From NCBI RefSeq assembly GCF_002760665.1, contig NZ_PDOB01000003.1, positions 129,434 to 193,433 on the forward strand: 64,000 nt of DNA. Direction: 5' to 3'. Position 1 is the stretch's first letter; the number at the start of each line of letters is the position of its first letter. The notes under the pieces were generated by a model, which was given only the letters and a program-made list of their open reading frames with translations, made no database searches and had not been told where the DNA came from. A program made the position numbers and the translations under genes. This document shows positions 45,110 through 54,168 of this stretch, piece by piece. The DNA comes from Massilia psychrophila. Its GTDB lineage: Bacteria; Pseudomonadota; Gammaproteobacteria; Burkholderiales; Burkholderiaceae_D.

Positions 45110-45600
45110 TTTTATCTCTTATATTTTCTTGGCATTCCGGTATTCGGTCGCGGCGCCGCAGGCGTAAGGCGGTTCCCCTCCCGGGCAATTTGTTGATTTC
45201 CTTAAATGTTTCAGGATGCAATAAAATATAGCAAATAGAATAATTTTGATGTTAAAAAAGTTAACAACTAATATTTTTGATTTCCAACTTGTTGCAATAT
45301 TTAATTCTGTTTGCACTAGGGAAATGTATTTTCATGCGGACATTTATTTCGCAAATATGCAACGATTTTGCGACACGGGGGAAAAGTTCAGTTTCTTTTC
45401 TCGACGGACCGTGATAGGCGGAAGAGGAAGAATGCGTTGAGAACGCGTCAACCTTCCTGATAGAAAAGATAAATTTGGCAAGGATACTTGCGCTGTGGTA
45501 GCATTTTGGGCCGGCTTGCCTAAATTGCATCGCTTGCATCGCTTGCACGCGTCGCGGCAGTGTAGTTTGGTTAAAAATGATTGATTGAGGGAGTACGCGA
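45110..45600. other. AT-rich divergent regulatory spacer (PEP-CTERM gene / secretion operon)
   Basis: These 491 bases contain no gene. Rightward, TTGATT (45277-45282) and TTTAAT (45300-45305) with a 17-base spacer are a possible sigma-70 promoter. TTTGGCAAGG...TTGC at 45474-45491 looks like a -24/-12 promoter but has 11 instead of 10 bases between GG and GC. A tandem 9-mer at 45525-45548 is listed separately. Just upstream of the leftward PEP-CTERM gene is a GC-rich block (45130-45190) that contrasts with its AT-rich surroundings and may fold in the leader RNA. Confidence 0.45.
45525..45548. repeat. Short tandem 9-mer repeat upstream of gspG
   Basis: TTGCATCGC occurs twice in tandem (45525-45542) and is followed by a partial third copy TTGCAC. 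It ends about 50 bases before the gspG start, a position suited to a regulator-binding site. Confidence 0.5.
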
Positions 45601-46044
45601 ATGGTCGAGCGAATTTTCCGGAACTACATTACAGTCCCACGCGCCCAGCGCGGCTTCACCTTGCTCGAACTGTTGGTCGTCATCGTCATCATTGGCCTGC
45701 TCGCCGCCTACGTCGGCCCGAAATACTTTTCGCAGCTGGGCAAGTCGGAAGTGACCATCGCCAAAGCCCAGATCGGCGCCTTCGAAAAGTCGCTCGACAC
45801 CTACCGGCTCGACATCGGCCGTTACCCGAACACCGAGGAAGGACTGGCTGCCTTGCTGGCGGCGCCGGCCAGCGCCGCCGGCAAATGGAACGGCCCTTAC
45901 CTCAAAAAAGCCGTGCCGCCCGATCCCTGGGGCCATCCGTTCCAGTACCGTGCGCCGGGTCCGAAGGGCGAGTTCGACATTCTCTCGCTCGGGCGCGACG
46001 GCCAGCCCGGCGGCAGCGGCGAAGACGCCGACATCACCAATTAG
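45601..46044 (+). CDS. gspG: Type II secretion major pseudopilin GspG
   Basis: This is a 147-residue prepilin. The prepilin peptidase site QRGFTLLELLVV has Gly before Phe+1 and Glu+5, followed by the hydrophobic helix. The C-terminal globular part with RYPNTEEGLAALL, PYLKKAVPPDPWG and FDILSLGRDG is the classical GspG Ca-binding layout. GspG forms the pseudopilus that pushes exoproteins through the secretin. It is the first gene of the secretion operon; gspF follows after 17 bases. Confidence 0.94.
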   Translation: MVERIFRNYITVPRAQRGFTLLELLVVIVIIGLLAAYVGPKYFSQLGKSEVTIAKAQIGAFEKSLDTYRLDIGRYPNTEEGLAALLAAPASAAGKWNGPYLKKAVPPDPWGHPFQYRAPGPKGEFDILSLGRDGQPGGSGEDADITN

Positions 46045-46061
46045 CCGGGACCGGAAACAGC

Positions 46062-47237
46062 ATGCAGTACGAGGTGCGCGCCCTGTCGCCCGATTCCATG
46101 GTTGAACAGCTGAGCATCGACGCGCTCGACGAAGCCGATGCCCGCCGCCAGGTCGAAGCGCGCGGCCTGTTCGTCTCCACCATCAAGCGGCGCGGCGGCG
46201 CGCGCGCCACCGGCGGCATTTCGCTGGTGCTGTTCAGTCAGGAACTGCTGGCGCTGCTATCGGCCGGTCTCGGCGTCGTCGAGGCGCTCGAAGCGCTGCT
46301 CGAAAAGGAAGCCAACCCGGCACTGGCCAACGTGCTCGGACGCCTGCTCGCCGGCCTGCGCGAAGGCAAGCGCTTTTCCAGCGTGCTGGCCGAGCAGGGC
46401 GAGCGTTTTCCGCCGCTCTACATCGGCATCGTCAAGGCGGCCGAAGGCACCAGCGACCTGCCGCGCTCCCTCTCCCGCTACATCGACTACCAGCAGCGCA
46501 TCGACGCGGTGCGCGCAAAAATCGTCAGCGCGGCGATCTACCCGATGATCCTGTTGACGGTCGGCGGCGGCGTCAGCGCTTTCCTGATTACCTATGTGGT
46601 GCCGCGCTTCGCCGAGGTCTACCAGGGTGCCGGGCGCAACCTGCCGTTCATGTCGCGCCTGCTGCTGTCGTGGGGCCAGTTCGCCGCCAACCATACCGCC
46701 TGGCTGCTGGCCGCTGCCTGCGCGCTGGCCGCGCTACTGGTGTTCGCAGCGCGCCGCCTGATGCGCGGTGGCGGTATTGCCGGCCTGCTGGCGCGCCTTC
46801 CCGGCATCGGCGAGCGGGTGCGCATCTATGAACTATCCAGGCTGTACCTGACGCTCGGCATGCTGGCCGAAGGCGGCATCCCGATCGTGCAGGCGATCGA
46901 CACGGTGCGCTCGATGGTGTCGCCGGCGGTGCAGGGAAAATTGCAGAACGCAAGACTGGCGGTCGAATCGGGCTTGCCGCTGTCGAGCGCTTTTGCCGCC
47001 AACGGCCTGACCACGCCGATTTCGCTGCGCATGCTGCGCGTCGGTGAGCGCACCGGCGACATGGGACCGATGCTGACCCAGTCGGCGGCTTTTTACGACG
47101 GCGAAATCAGCCGCTGGATCGACCGTTTTACCCGCACCTTCGAGCCGCTGTTAATGGCCGCTATCGGGCTGGTGGTGGGCGCCATCGTGGTGCTGCTGTA
47201 CATGCCGATCTTCGACCTCGCCGGGGACATGTCGTGA
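46062..47237 (+). CDS. gspF: Type II secretion inner-membrane platform protein GspF
   Basis: This is a 391-residue protein from ATG 46062 (MQYEVRAL). It has two GspF cytoplasmic domains (FSQELLALLSAGLGVVEALEAL and ELSRLYLTLGMLAEGGIPIVQA), each followed by membrane helices, with the last helix VVGAIVVLLYMPIF at the C-terminus. The KAAEGTSDLP and RVGERTGDMGPML repeats are typical of this family. It forms the platform that the GspE ATPase works against. The stop overlaps the gspE start (GTGA). Confidence 0.93.
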   Translation: MQYEVRALSPDSMVEQLSIDALDEADARRQVEARGLFVSTIKRRGGARATGGISLVLFSQELLALLSAGLGVVEALEALLEKEANPALANVLGRLLAGLREGKRFSSVLAEQGERFPPLYIGIVKAAEGTSDLPRSLSRYIDYQQRIDAVRAKIVSAAIYPMILLTVGGGVSAFLITYVVPRFAEVYQGAGRNLPFMSRLLLSWGQFAANHTAWLLAAACALAALLVFAARRLMRGGGIAGLLARLPGIGERVRIYELSRLYLTLGMLAEGGIPIVQAIDTVRSMVSPAVQGKLQNARLAVESGLPLSSAFAANGLTTPISLRMLRVGERTGDMGPMLTQSAAFYDGEISRWIDRFTRTFEPLLMAAIGLVVGAIVVLLYMPIFDLAGDMS

Positions 47238-48940
47238 CGGCGCTGCCCGCCCAGTTGCCGGGGCTTTTACTCGACCCGGCGCTGCTGGCGCGCGCGCGCG
47301 CGCAAAGCGCGCAGTCGCGGCGCTCGCTGGTCGACGAAATCGAAGCCGAGAGCGGCTTCGATCCGCGCCTGATCGTGTGCGCGCTGGCCGCGCCGTTCGG
47401 CCTGGCCGTGCTCGAGACGGCCGACATGCTGGCGTTCACGCCGGCGTTCGACCTGCTGCCGCTGGCGCAGGCGCTGGCGCGCCGCTGCGTGTTGCTGCGC
47501 AGTGCCTCGAAAGAGCTGATCGGCGTGATGGCCGACCCGTTCGACCTTGACCTGCAGACCTGGCTGGGGGCGCGCGCGCAGGCGACGCCGCACAAGATGC
47601 TGCACACCCGTCTTGCGCTAGCCTCCGACATCCAGGCCTACCTCGGCAAGCACGAGGAATCGGCGCGCGCGGTCGACAGCCTGGCGCCAGGCGTGGCCGA
47701 CGGCAAACGTGACGGCAAGGCGGCTGCGGTGCTGTCGTTCGCTTCCGTCAGCGAAGCGGCCAGCCCGGCGGTCCGGCTGGTCAATTCGACCCTGTACGAC
47801 GCCTTGAAAGCGGGCGCCTCCGACATTCACCTCGAAAGCACCGCGTTCGGCCTGGCCGTCAAGTACCGCATCGACGGCGTGCTCGATCACGCCACTTCCG
47901 TCAACGGCATCGAAGTGGCCGAGCAGGTCGTCTCGCGCCTGAAAGTGCTGGCCGAACTCGATATTTCGGAGCGGCGCATCCCGCAGGACGGCAGTTTCCG
48001 GGTCGAGTCGGGCGGGCGCGAGATCGACCTGCGGGTGTCGATCATGCCGAGCATCCACGGCGAAGACGCGGTGATCCGGATCCTCGACAAGCGCGCCATG
48101 ATCGAAGCCTACGGCGCCCTGACGCTCGAGGCGCTCGGCTTCGATGCGCCGTCGCTGGTGTCGCTGCGTTCGCTGGCACAGGAAGCCTACGGCATGCTGC
48201 TGGTGACCGGCCCGACCGGCTCCGGCAAGACCACCACGCTGTACGCGGCGCTGACCGAAATTAACAACGGCCGCGAAAAGATCATCACCATCGAAGACCC
48301 GGTCGAATACCAGTTGCCCGGCATCCTTCAAATCCCGGTCAACGAAAAAAAGGGCCTGACCTTCGCCAAGGGTTTGCGCTCGATCCTGCGCCACGACCCG
48401 GACAAGATCATGGTCGGCGAAATCCGCGACCGCGAAACCGCCGAAATCGCCGTGCAGTCGGCCCTGACCGGCCACCTGGTACTCACCACCGTGCACGCCA
48501 ATAACGTATTCGACGTGTTCGGCCGCTTCACCCATATGGGCATCGACCCGTACGCGTTTGTGTCGGCCCTGAACGGCATTTGGGCCCAGCGCCTGGTGCG
48601 CACCAACTGCCCGCACTGCGCTGTCGCCTACCGTCCCGACGACGCCGAACTTGCCGCCGTCAACCTCGCGCGCGCCGACGTCCACGATTACCTGTTCATG
48701 CAGGGCAAGGGCTGCGGCGACTGCCGCGGCACCGGCTACAAGGGACGCCGTTCGATTGCCGAAATCCTTACCCTGAACGACGAGATCCGCGAACTGATCG
48801 TCGACAAGCGGCCGATCCGCCAGATCAAGGCGGCCGCCTACGACAACGGCACCCGCAGCCTGCGCCTGGCCGCGCTCGACCTGGTGCGGCGTGGCGCCAC
48901 CACGCTGGCCGAGATCAGGCGGGTGACCTTGCATGCGTAG
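47234..48940 (+). CDS. gspE: Type II secretion/pilus assembly ATPase GspE
   Basis: This is a 568-residue cytoplasmic ATPase starting at GTG 47234. It has an N-terminal MshEN-like domain, a degenerate N2 domain, then GPTGSGKTTTLYAAL (Walker A), the Asp box ITIEDPVEYQLPG, Walker B IMVGEIRDRETAE, the His box LTTVHANN and a Cys4 zinc site (NCPHC...GCGDC). It powers pseudopilus assembly. The next gene begins 8 bases before its stop. Confidence 0.93.
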   Translation: MTALPAQLPGLLLDPALLARARAQSAQSRRSLVDEIEAESGFDPRLIVCALAAPFGLAVLETADMLAFTPAFDLLPLAQALARRCVLLRSASKELIGVMADPFDLDLQTWLGARAQATPHKMLHTRLALASDIQAYLGKHEESARAVDSLAPGVADGKRDGKAAAVLSFASVSEAASPAVRLVNSTLYDALKAGASDIHLESTAFGLAVKYRIDGVLDHATSVNGIEVAEQVVSRLKVLAELDISERRIPQDGSFRVESGGREIDLRVSIMPSIHGEDAVIRILDKRAMIEAYGALTLEALGFDAPSLVSLRSLAQEAYGMLLVTGPTGSGKTTTLYAALTEINNGREKIITIEDPVEYQLPGILQIPVNEKKGLTFAKGLRSILRHDPDKIMVGEIRDRETAEIAVQSALTGHLVLTTVHANNVFDVFGRFTHMGIDPYAFVSALNGIWAQRLVRTNCPHCAVAYRPDDAELAAVNLARADVHDYLFMQGKGCGDCRGTGYKGRRSIAEILTLNDEIRELIVDKRPIRQIKAAAYDNGTRSLRLAALDLVRRGATTLAEIRRVTLHA

Positions 48941-49721
48941 GCGCTTCGGACAGGGCTTGCGGCTCGGCGTCGCCGCGAGCGCGCTGGCACTGGTGCAAAC
49001 GCGCCGCTGGGGCGGGCCGGCGGAACTGCTCGCCGAGCAGCCGTATGCGAGCGTTGGCGCGCTGCCCGATGCGCTGGCGGCGCTGCTCGGCGGCGGATAC
49101 GCCGGCTGGCCGTTGACGATCGTGCTGAGCGACGAACTGGTGCGCATGTGGCAGGTGACGCCGCCTGCGCAAACCACGCGCCTGGCCGACCTCGAAGCTG
49201 CCGCCGCGCTGCGCTTCCAGCGGCTGTACGGCGAACCGGCGGCCGACTGGATCGTGCGCGCCGGCTGGGACGCGGGCCAACCCTTCCTGGCGGCGGCGAT
49301 GCCGCGTGCTTTGCTCGCCGCACTCGGGCAGGGCGCCGCCATGCAGCACATGAAGCTGGTCGAAATCGTGCCGCAGTTTGTCGCGCTGCTGAACCGTTGC
49401 CGCGGCGAGCTGGCGGCGGGCGCCTGGTTCGGCACCCTGCACGACAAGGTGCTGACCCTGGGCGCGCGCGAAGGTGGCCTGCTGGTGGCGGTGCGCGCAC
49501 AAGCGCTGCCGGCGGCACCAGGCCCGCTCTGGCTGGCCGAACACCTGGCGCGCGAAGCACTGCGCCTGAACCTGGCCGCGCCGAATCGCCTGCAACTGTG
49601 GGGTGCGCCGCCGACGTGGCTTGGCGCGGGCACGACCACGACCACGACCACGCTCGGCTCGCCTGGTGCCGCCGGCTGGACCCAGGCAGCGGTGCTGGCC
49701 GCCAGCGGGAGCGCCGCATGA
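48933..49721 (+). CDS. PilM/GspL-cytoplasmic-domain-like platform protein
   Basis: This is a 262-residue protein with no membrane segment. Family similarity is weak, but its place, between gspE and a PilN-like gene, and its mixed alpha/beta sequence (WPLTIVLSDELVRMWQV, ADLEAAAALRFQRLYG, VEIVPQFVALLNRC) point to an actin-like PilM or GspL-type cytoplasmic domain. A low-complexity Thr run (from ACGACC repeats) lies near the C-terminus. The ATGA overlap with the next gene suggests a fixed ratio. The assignment is by context. Confidence 0.65.
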   Translation: MRRRFGQGLRLGVAASALALVQTRRWGGPAELLAEQPYASVGALPDALAALLGGGYAGWPLTIVLSDELVRMWQVTPPAQTTRLADLEAAAALRFQRLYGEPAADWIVRAGWDAGQPFLAAAMPRALLAALGQGAAMQHMKLVEIVPQFVALLNRCRGELAAGAWFGTLHDKVLTLGAREGGLLVAVRAQALPAAPGPLWLAEHLAREALRLNLAAPNRLQLWGAPPTWLGAGTTTTTTTLGSPGAAGWTQAAVLAASGSAA

Positions 49722-50281
49722 AGCGCGTGCGCATCGATTTCGCGCCGCCTGGCCTGGCGCGCACCGTTTATCGCACCGGGCCGCTGGGCTGGAGCCTGGC
49801 GCTGCTGGCAGTGCTGCTGTGCTCTGCTGCCGTCGCCATTGGCTGGCAGATGCTGGCGCGCCAGCGCGTGCTCGATACCCAGCTCGCGCTGGTGCGCGCC
49901 CATGCTGCGCCGGTGGCGGTGGCCGTGGTGGCGCCTGTGCAGATCGGCGAGCCGCAGGCGCAAGCGGTCAACGCCGCGGTGCTGCAACTGAACCTGCCGT
50001 GGCGCGCGCTGCATGACGCCGTCGAGCAGGCCACGCCAAAGCAGATTGCCCTCATCGCGCTCGAGCCGGATCCGCGCCGGCGCAGCATGAAAATCACCGC
50101 CGAGGCGAAAAACAGCGATGACATGATCGCCTACGTCGAACAGCTCAAGCAGCAGGAGCTGTTCGGCCTGGGCGCTGGTACCGTCGTCGGAGGAGTTACG
50201 CTGCTGCGCCACGAGACGGTCGAGCTCGATCCGAACCGGCCAATCCGCTTCCAGCTCGATGCACAGTGGAGCGCGCCATGA
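49718..50281 (+). CDS. PilN-like inner-membrane platform protein
   Basis: This is a 187-residue bitopic protein: a short cytoplasmic N-terminus (MKRVRIDFAPPG), one membrane helix (SLALLAVLLCSAAVAIGW), a coiled-coil-like stretch and a small periplasmic domain (KITAEAKNSDDMIAYVEQLK). This is the PilN or GspL periplasmic layout. It is flanked by PilM-like and PilO-like genes with ATGA overlaps on both sides. Confidence 0.7.
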   Translation: MKRVRIDFAPPGLARTVYRTGPLGWSLALLAVLLCSAAVAIGWQMLARQRVLDTQLALVRAHAAPVAVAVVAPVQIGEPQAQAVNAAVLQLNLPWRALHDAVEQATPKQIALIALEPDPRRRSMKITAEAKNSDDMIAYVEQLKQQELFGLGAGTVVGGVTLLRHETVELDPNRPIRFQLDAQWSAP

Positions 50282-50886
50282 ACGGCCCGGCGTTTTCCGC
50301 CGGCGCGTTGCGGCGCATGTTGCACCTCATGTTGCGGCTCATGTTGCGCCTGCGGCTGGCGTGGTCGAGCCTCGGTCCGGTCGCCGCCGGCGCCGCTGTG
50401 CTGATGATCTCCGGCGCGCTGGCACTGGCCTGGCTGCTGCCCGAGCGCGCCTTGCAGGGCCAGCGCCGCGCCGTCGCGCTCGGCCCGGCGGCGGTGCCAG
50501 TCGTCGCACCGCCGCCAAGCCCGGATGCCAACCTGGCGCTGTTCTACGACACCCTCGGCGAACGCCGCTATGCCGAGCAGCAGGTCAAGACCTTGTTTGC
50601 GCTGGCCGCCAAGACCGGCCTGGTACTGAGCCAGGGCGAGTACAAGAGCGCGTTCGAGCAGAACGGCCGTTTCCATACTTACCAGCTCAACCTGCCGGTC
50701 AAAGGCAGCTACGCCGCCATCTGGCAGTTCGCCATGCTGGCGCTGCGGGCGATCCCGTTCGCCTCGTTAGATGAAATCAGCTTTCGCCGCGACACCATCG
50801 GCGCGCCGGCGGTCGAAGCGCGGCTGCGCCTGACCTTGTATTTGGCCCACCCGCTCGCCGGCCAGCCGCCCGGAGCGACGCCATGA
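50278..50886 (+). CDS. PilO/GspM-like inner-membrane platform protein
   Basis: This is a 202-residue bitopic protein with one membrane helix (VAAGAAVLMISGALALAWLL) after a basic, repetitive N-terminus (MLHLMLRLMLRL, encoded by a 12-base tandem repeat). Its periplasmic part has a ferredoxin-like pattern (TYQLNLPVKGSYAAIWQF). This matches PilO or GspM. ATG 50278 overlaps the previous stop (ATGA); GTG 50266 would add four residues. Confidence 0.68.
   Translation: MNGPAFSAGALRRMLHLMLRLMLRLRLAWSSLGPVAAGAAVLMISGALALAWLLPERALQGQRRAVALGPAAVPVVAPPPSPDANLALFYDTLGERRYAEQQVKTLFALAAKTGLVLSQGEYKSAFEQNGRFHTYQLNLPVKGSYAAIWQFAMLALRAIPFASLDEISFRRDTIGAPAVEARLRLTLYLAHPLAGQPPGATP
50317..50352 (+). repeat. Three-copy 12-base tandem repeat within the PilO-like gene
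   Basis: ATGTTGCACCTC, ATGTTGCGGCTC and ATGTTGCGCCTG stand in tandem and encode MLHL-MLRL-MLRL at the cytoplasmic N-terminus. Copy number could vary without a frameshift. Confidence 0.7.
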
Positions 50887-51419
50887 TGGCGCGCCACCTG
50901 CTGCTGGGCGCCGCGCTGCTGGTAGCCGCCGGCTTCGCGCTGTTTGGCGACAACAGTCCGAGTGGCGCCGTGGTGGAGCCGGCGCTGCGTGCCAATGCGG
51001 CCAATGCGGCCAATGCGGCCGCCGTCCCCGCGCGCGCCGCGCAGAAAGCCGCCGCCGTCACCATCCTGCGCCTGGAAGAGCGCACCGCGCTGGTCGTGGC
51101 TGGCGAAGGCAGCGCCGGCCGCGACGCCTTCGCCAGCCACGACTGGACGCCGCCGCCGCCAAAACCGCCGCCGCCATCGCCGCCGCCGCCACCGCCGCCG
51201 CCAAGTGCGCCGCCGCTGCCGTTCACCTTCCTCGGCAAGGCCGTTTCGAACGGCCAGTGGGAAGTGTTCCTCGCGCGCGGCAGCGAGACCTTGATTGTTC
51301 GCGACAAGATGGTACTCGACGGCGTCTACCGCATCGACGCCATCGCGCCACCCGGCATGACGATGACCTATCTGCCCCTGAACCAGGTTCAACAGCTTAA
51401 TATTGGAGTACTCGACTGA
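50883..51419 (+). CDS. PilP/GspC-like periplasmic connector protein with Pro-rich linker
   Basis: This is a 178-residue protein with an N-terminal membrane anchor (LLLGAALLVAAGFALF). A repetitive ANAANAANAA segment follows (three 9-base GCCAATGCG copies at 50991-51017), then a long polyproline linker and a small C-terminal beta domain (LPFTFLGKAVSNGQWEVFLARG) that looks like the homology region of PilP/GspC. It should connect the inner-membrane platform with the secretin encoded next. ATGA overlap before, TGATG overlap after. Confidence 0.7.
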   Translation: MMARHLLLGAALLVAAGFALFGDNSPSGAVVEPALRANAANAANAAAVPARAAQKAAAVTILRLEERTALVVAGEGSAGRDAFASHDWTPPPPKPPPPSPPPPPPPPSAPPLPFTFLGKAVSNGQWEVFLARGSETLIVRDKMVLDGVYRIDAIAPPGMTMTYLPLNQVQQLNIGVLD

Positions 51420-53305
51420 TGGCAAGTCACCTGAACCGCATATGTCGTGCGCTGGTCATTCGTCTGCTGGTCATGGGCGCCGCGCTGGCGCTGGCCGGCT
51501 GCGCGGCGCAAACCGCTTACCGCGACGCTGAAAAACTGGTGGCCGGCGACAAGGTCGAAGCGGGCCTGGTCAAGTACCGGGAAGCCATCGCGCTCGACCC
51601 TGGCAACGCACTGTACCGCACCGCCTTTTTGGCCGCGCGCGACCGCAGCACCACCGGCCTGCTCGAGCAGGCCGAGCGCGAACTGGCGGCCGGCAAGAGC
51701 GACCTGGCGGCACGCAGCTACCAGCGCGCGCTGGCGATCGACCCGGCCAACGAGCGCGCCCGCGCCGGCGTGCGCCTGCTCGAGGCCGACGCACGCCACG
51801 CGATCCTGGTCGGCGACGCCGGCGCCGCCTTCGCCAGGGCAGACCATGAACTGGCGCGCCAGAAGCTGACGGCAGTGCTGGCGGAGCGGCCGAACCATGA
51901 GCCGGCACGCGTGCTGCTGGCCCAGGTAGTCGAAAAAACGGCGCTGCCGGCGTTGGATGCCGGCCTTGGCGCCGCTTATAAACTGCCGATCAGCATCGAG
52001 TTCCGCGACGCCTCGCTGAAACAGGTGTTCGAGGTTATCTCGCGCCGCTCCGGGCTGAACTTCCTGTTCGACAAGGACGTCAAGACCGACCAGCGCACCT
52101 CGATCTTCCTGAAGAACAGTACGGTGGAAGCTGCCATTTATTATTTGCTGGTGAGCAACCAGCTGGAACAGCAGATCATGGACGGCAACACGATCTTGGT
52201 CTACCAAAACATTCCGGCCAAGCTCAAGGAATACCAGGAGATGACGGTCAAGACCTATTTCCTGGCCAACGCCGAAGCGAAGAACGTCGCCAACACGCTT
52301 AAAACCATCCTCAAGTCGCGCGACGTCGTCGTCGACGAGAAGCTTAACTTGCTGATCGTGCGCGACAGCCCGGAGGCGATCAAGCTGGCCACACGGTTGG
52401 TGGCTTTGCAGGACGTGGCCGAGCCGGAAGTGATGTTAGATGTCGAGATCCTCGAAATCAAGCGCAGCCGGCTGATGGACCTCGGCATCGCCTGGCCGTC
52501 CAGCGTCGGCTTCGCGCCGCTGCAGTCGAGCGGCGCGGGGCCGCTGACGATCGACGTGCTGCGCCAACTGAACGGCGGCAGCATCGGCGTGACCGGCATC
52601 GCTGCCACCATCAACGCTAACAAGACCGACGGCGACTCTAACACGCTGGCCAACCCGCGCATCCGCGTGCGCAACAAGGAAAAGGCCAAGGTCGTCATCG
52701 GCGACAAGGTGCCGGTCATCACCACCATCATCACCCCCGGCAGCAGCGGCGGCTTTGCTTCGGAAGCGGTCAGTTACGTCAACGTCGGCCTGACCCTGGG
52801 CGTCGAGCCGACCATTTACCTCAACAACGAGGTGGCGATCCGCATCGAACTGGAGGTGTCGAACCTGGTCGACACCCTTACCACCAAGTCCGGCTCGGTA
52901 GCCTACCGCATCGGCACCCGTTCGGCCAGCACCATGCTGCAATTGAAAGATGGCGAAAACCAGGTGCTGGCCGGCCTGATCAGCAATGAAGACCGTACTA
53001 GTGGCAGCAAGGTGCCTGGCTTTGGCAGTTTGCCGATCCTCGGCCGCCTGTTCGGCAGCACGCGCGACTCGAACGACAAGAACGAGATCGTGCTGTCGAT
53101 CACGCCGCACCTGGTGCGCACTGTGCAGCGCCCGGCGCTCGGCGCGTCCGAATTTGCGGCCGGCACCGAAACCAGTTTCCGCCGCCGTCCCGACCCCGTG
53201 CCCAGGGCGCCGGCGCAGTTGCCAGCGCAGTTGCCGGCGTCGCCTGACGGCGTGACTGTCACGCCGGTGCCGTCTCCTTCGCTGTTGCCCACCCCGGCGC
53301 AATGA
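51419..53305 (+). CDS. gspD: Type II secretion secretin GspD (lipoprotein with TPR region)
   Basis: This is a 628-residue outer-membrane channel protein. The signal peptide carries a lipobox (LALAGC, Cys28). TPR-like repeats come first ([32 protein letters not shown]), then STN and N1-type domains ([35 protein letters not shown]) and the secretin domain ending [16 protein letters not shown] and [14 protein letters not shown] Pro-rich tail follows. The TPR head and lipid anchor resemble type IV pilus or MSHA-type secretins more than classical GspD. It overlaps its neighbours (TGATG, ATGA). Confidence 0.92.
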   Translation: MASHLNRICRALVIRLLVMGAALALAGCAAQTAYRDAEKLVAGDKVEAGLVKYREAIALDPGNALYRTAFLAARDRSTTGLLEQAERELAAGKSDLAARSYQRALAIDPANERARAGVRLLEADARHAILVGDAGAAFARADHELARQKLTAVLAERPNHEPARVLLAQVVEKTALPALDAGLGAAYKLPISIEFRDASLKQVFEVISRRSGLNFLFDKDVKTDQRTSIFLKNSTVEAAIYYLLVSNQLEQQIMDGNTILVYQNIPAKLKEYQEMTVKTYFLANAEAKNVANTLKTILKSRDVVVDEKLNLLIVRDSPEAIKLATRLVALQDVAEPEVMLDVEILEIKRSRLMDLGIAWPSSVGFAPLQSSGAGPLTIDVLRQLNGGSIGVTGIAATINANKTDGDSNTLANPRIRVRNKEKAKVVIGDKVPVITTIITPGSSGGFASEAVSYVNVGLTLGVEPTIYLNNEVAIRIELEVSNLVDTLTTKSGSVAYRIGTRSASTMLQLKDGENQVLAGLISNEDRTSGSKVPGFGSLPILGRLFGSTRDSNDKNEIVLSITPHLVRTVQRPALGASEFAAGTETSFRRRPDPVPRAPAQLPAQLPASPDGVTVTPVPSPSLLPTPAQ

Positions 53306-53772
53306 CCGCGCGCGGCTTCACGCTGATCGAGTTGCTGGTCACGCTGGCGATCCTGGCGCTGCTCGGCACGATCGTAGCGCCCGCCGTCCAGGTCACGGTC
53401 CAGCGCCGCAACGAACTGGAATTGCGCCGCGCGCTGCGCGAAATCCGGCTCGGCATCGACGCCTACAAGAAGGCCAGCGACGAAGGGCGCATCGCCAAAA
53501 ACGCCGGCGCCACCGGCTACCCGCCCAAGCTCAACGTGCTGGTCGACGGCGTGCGCGATTTGCGCCACCCGAAACGCGCCAAGCTATTTTTTCTGCGCCG
53601 CCTGCCGCGCGACCCATTGAATGTCGAACCCGAGCAGCCGGAAGCGCAAACCTGGGGCAAGCGCAGCTACGCCAGCGAAGCGGCCGACCCGCGCGAAGGC
53701 GACGATGTGTACGACGTGTATTCGACCTCGGAGCGGCTCGGCCTGAACGGCGTGCCGTATAAAAGATGGTAA
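53302..53772 (+). CDS. Type II secretion prepilin-like protein
   Basis: This is a 156-residue prepilin with the cleavage motif [13 protein letters not shown] (Gly before Phe, Glu at +5) and a hydrophobic helix. The globular part is short and basic ([20 protein letters not shown]) and close to the GspG type. It is probably a minor or additional pseudopilin. ATGA overlap with gspD. Confidence 0.85.
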   Translation: MTARGFTLIELLVTLAILALLGTIVAPAVQVTVQRRNELELRRALREIRLGIDAYKKASDEGRIAKNAGATGYPPKLNVLVDGVRDLRHPKRAKLFFLRRLPRDPLNVEPEQPEAQTWGKRSYASEAADPREGDDVYDVYSTSERLGLNGVPYKRW

Positions 53773-54164
53773 CCCGGGTGATTATTTCGCGCCGAACGCG
53801 CGCCGGCTTCACGCTGATCGAGTTGCTGGTGGTGCTCGGCATCGTCGCGCTGCTGCTGACCCTGGCCGTGCCGCGGTTTTTCCCCGGCATCGACAGCGCG
53901 AAAGAGACCATCCTCGCCGACAACCTGCGCAACACCCGCAGCGTGATCGAGCAGTATTACAGCGACACCGGGCGCTATCCCGACTCGCTCGACCAGCTGG
54001 TCGAAAAAAAATATCTGCGCCAGTTGCCGCTCGACCCGATCTGCGGCAGCAGCGCCAGCTGGATCGTGGTGGCTCCGGAAGAGGGCGCAAGAGGCGCTGT
54101 TGCCGGTGTCAAGAGCGGCGCGCCCGGCAATGACCGCAGCGGCAAGCCGTACCTCGACTGGTAG
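53766..54164 (+). CDS. Type II secretion prepilin-like protein
   Basis: This is a 132-residue prepilin with [15 protein letters not shown] as cleavage and helix motif and a GspG-like head ([30 protein letters not shown]). Its start lies 7 bases inside the preceding gene. It probably forms part of the pseudopilus. Confidence 0.85.
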   Translation: MVTRVIISRRTRAGFTLIELLVVLGIVALLLTLAVPRFFPGIDSAKETILADNLRNTRSVIEQYYSDTGRYPDSLDQLVEKKYLRQLPLDPICGSSASWIVVAPEEGARGAVAGVKSGAPGNDRSGKPYLDW

Positions 54165-54168
54165 GCCG

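Noticed and set aside
47618-50212. An 864-codon minus-strand frame opposite gspE and the platform genes
   Set aside because: No domain or start context; antisense to a conserved ATPase.
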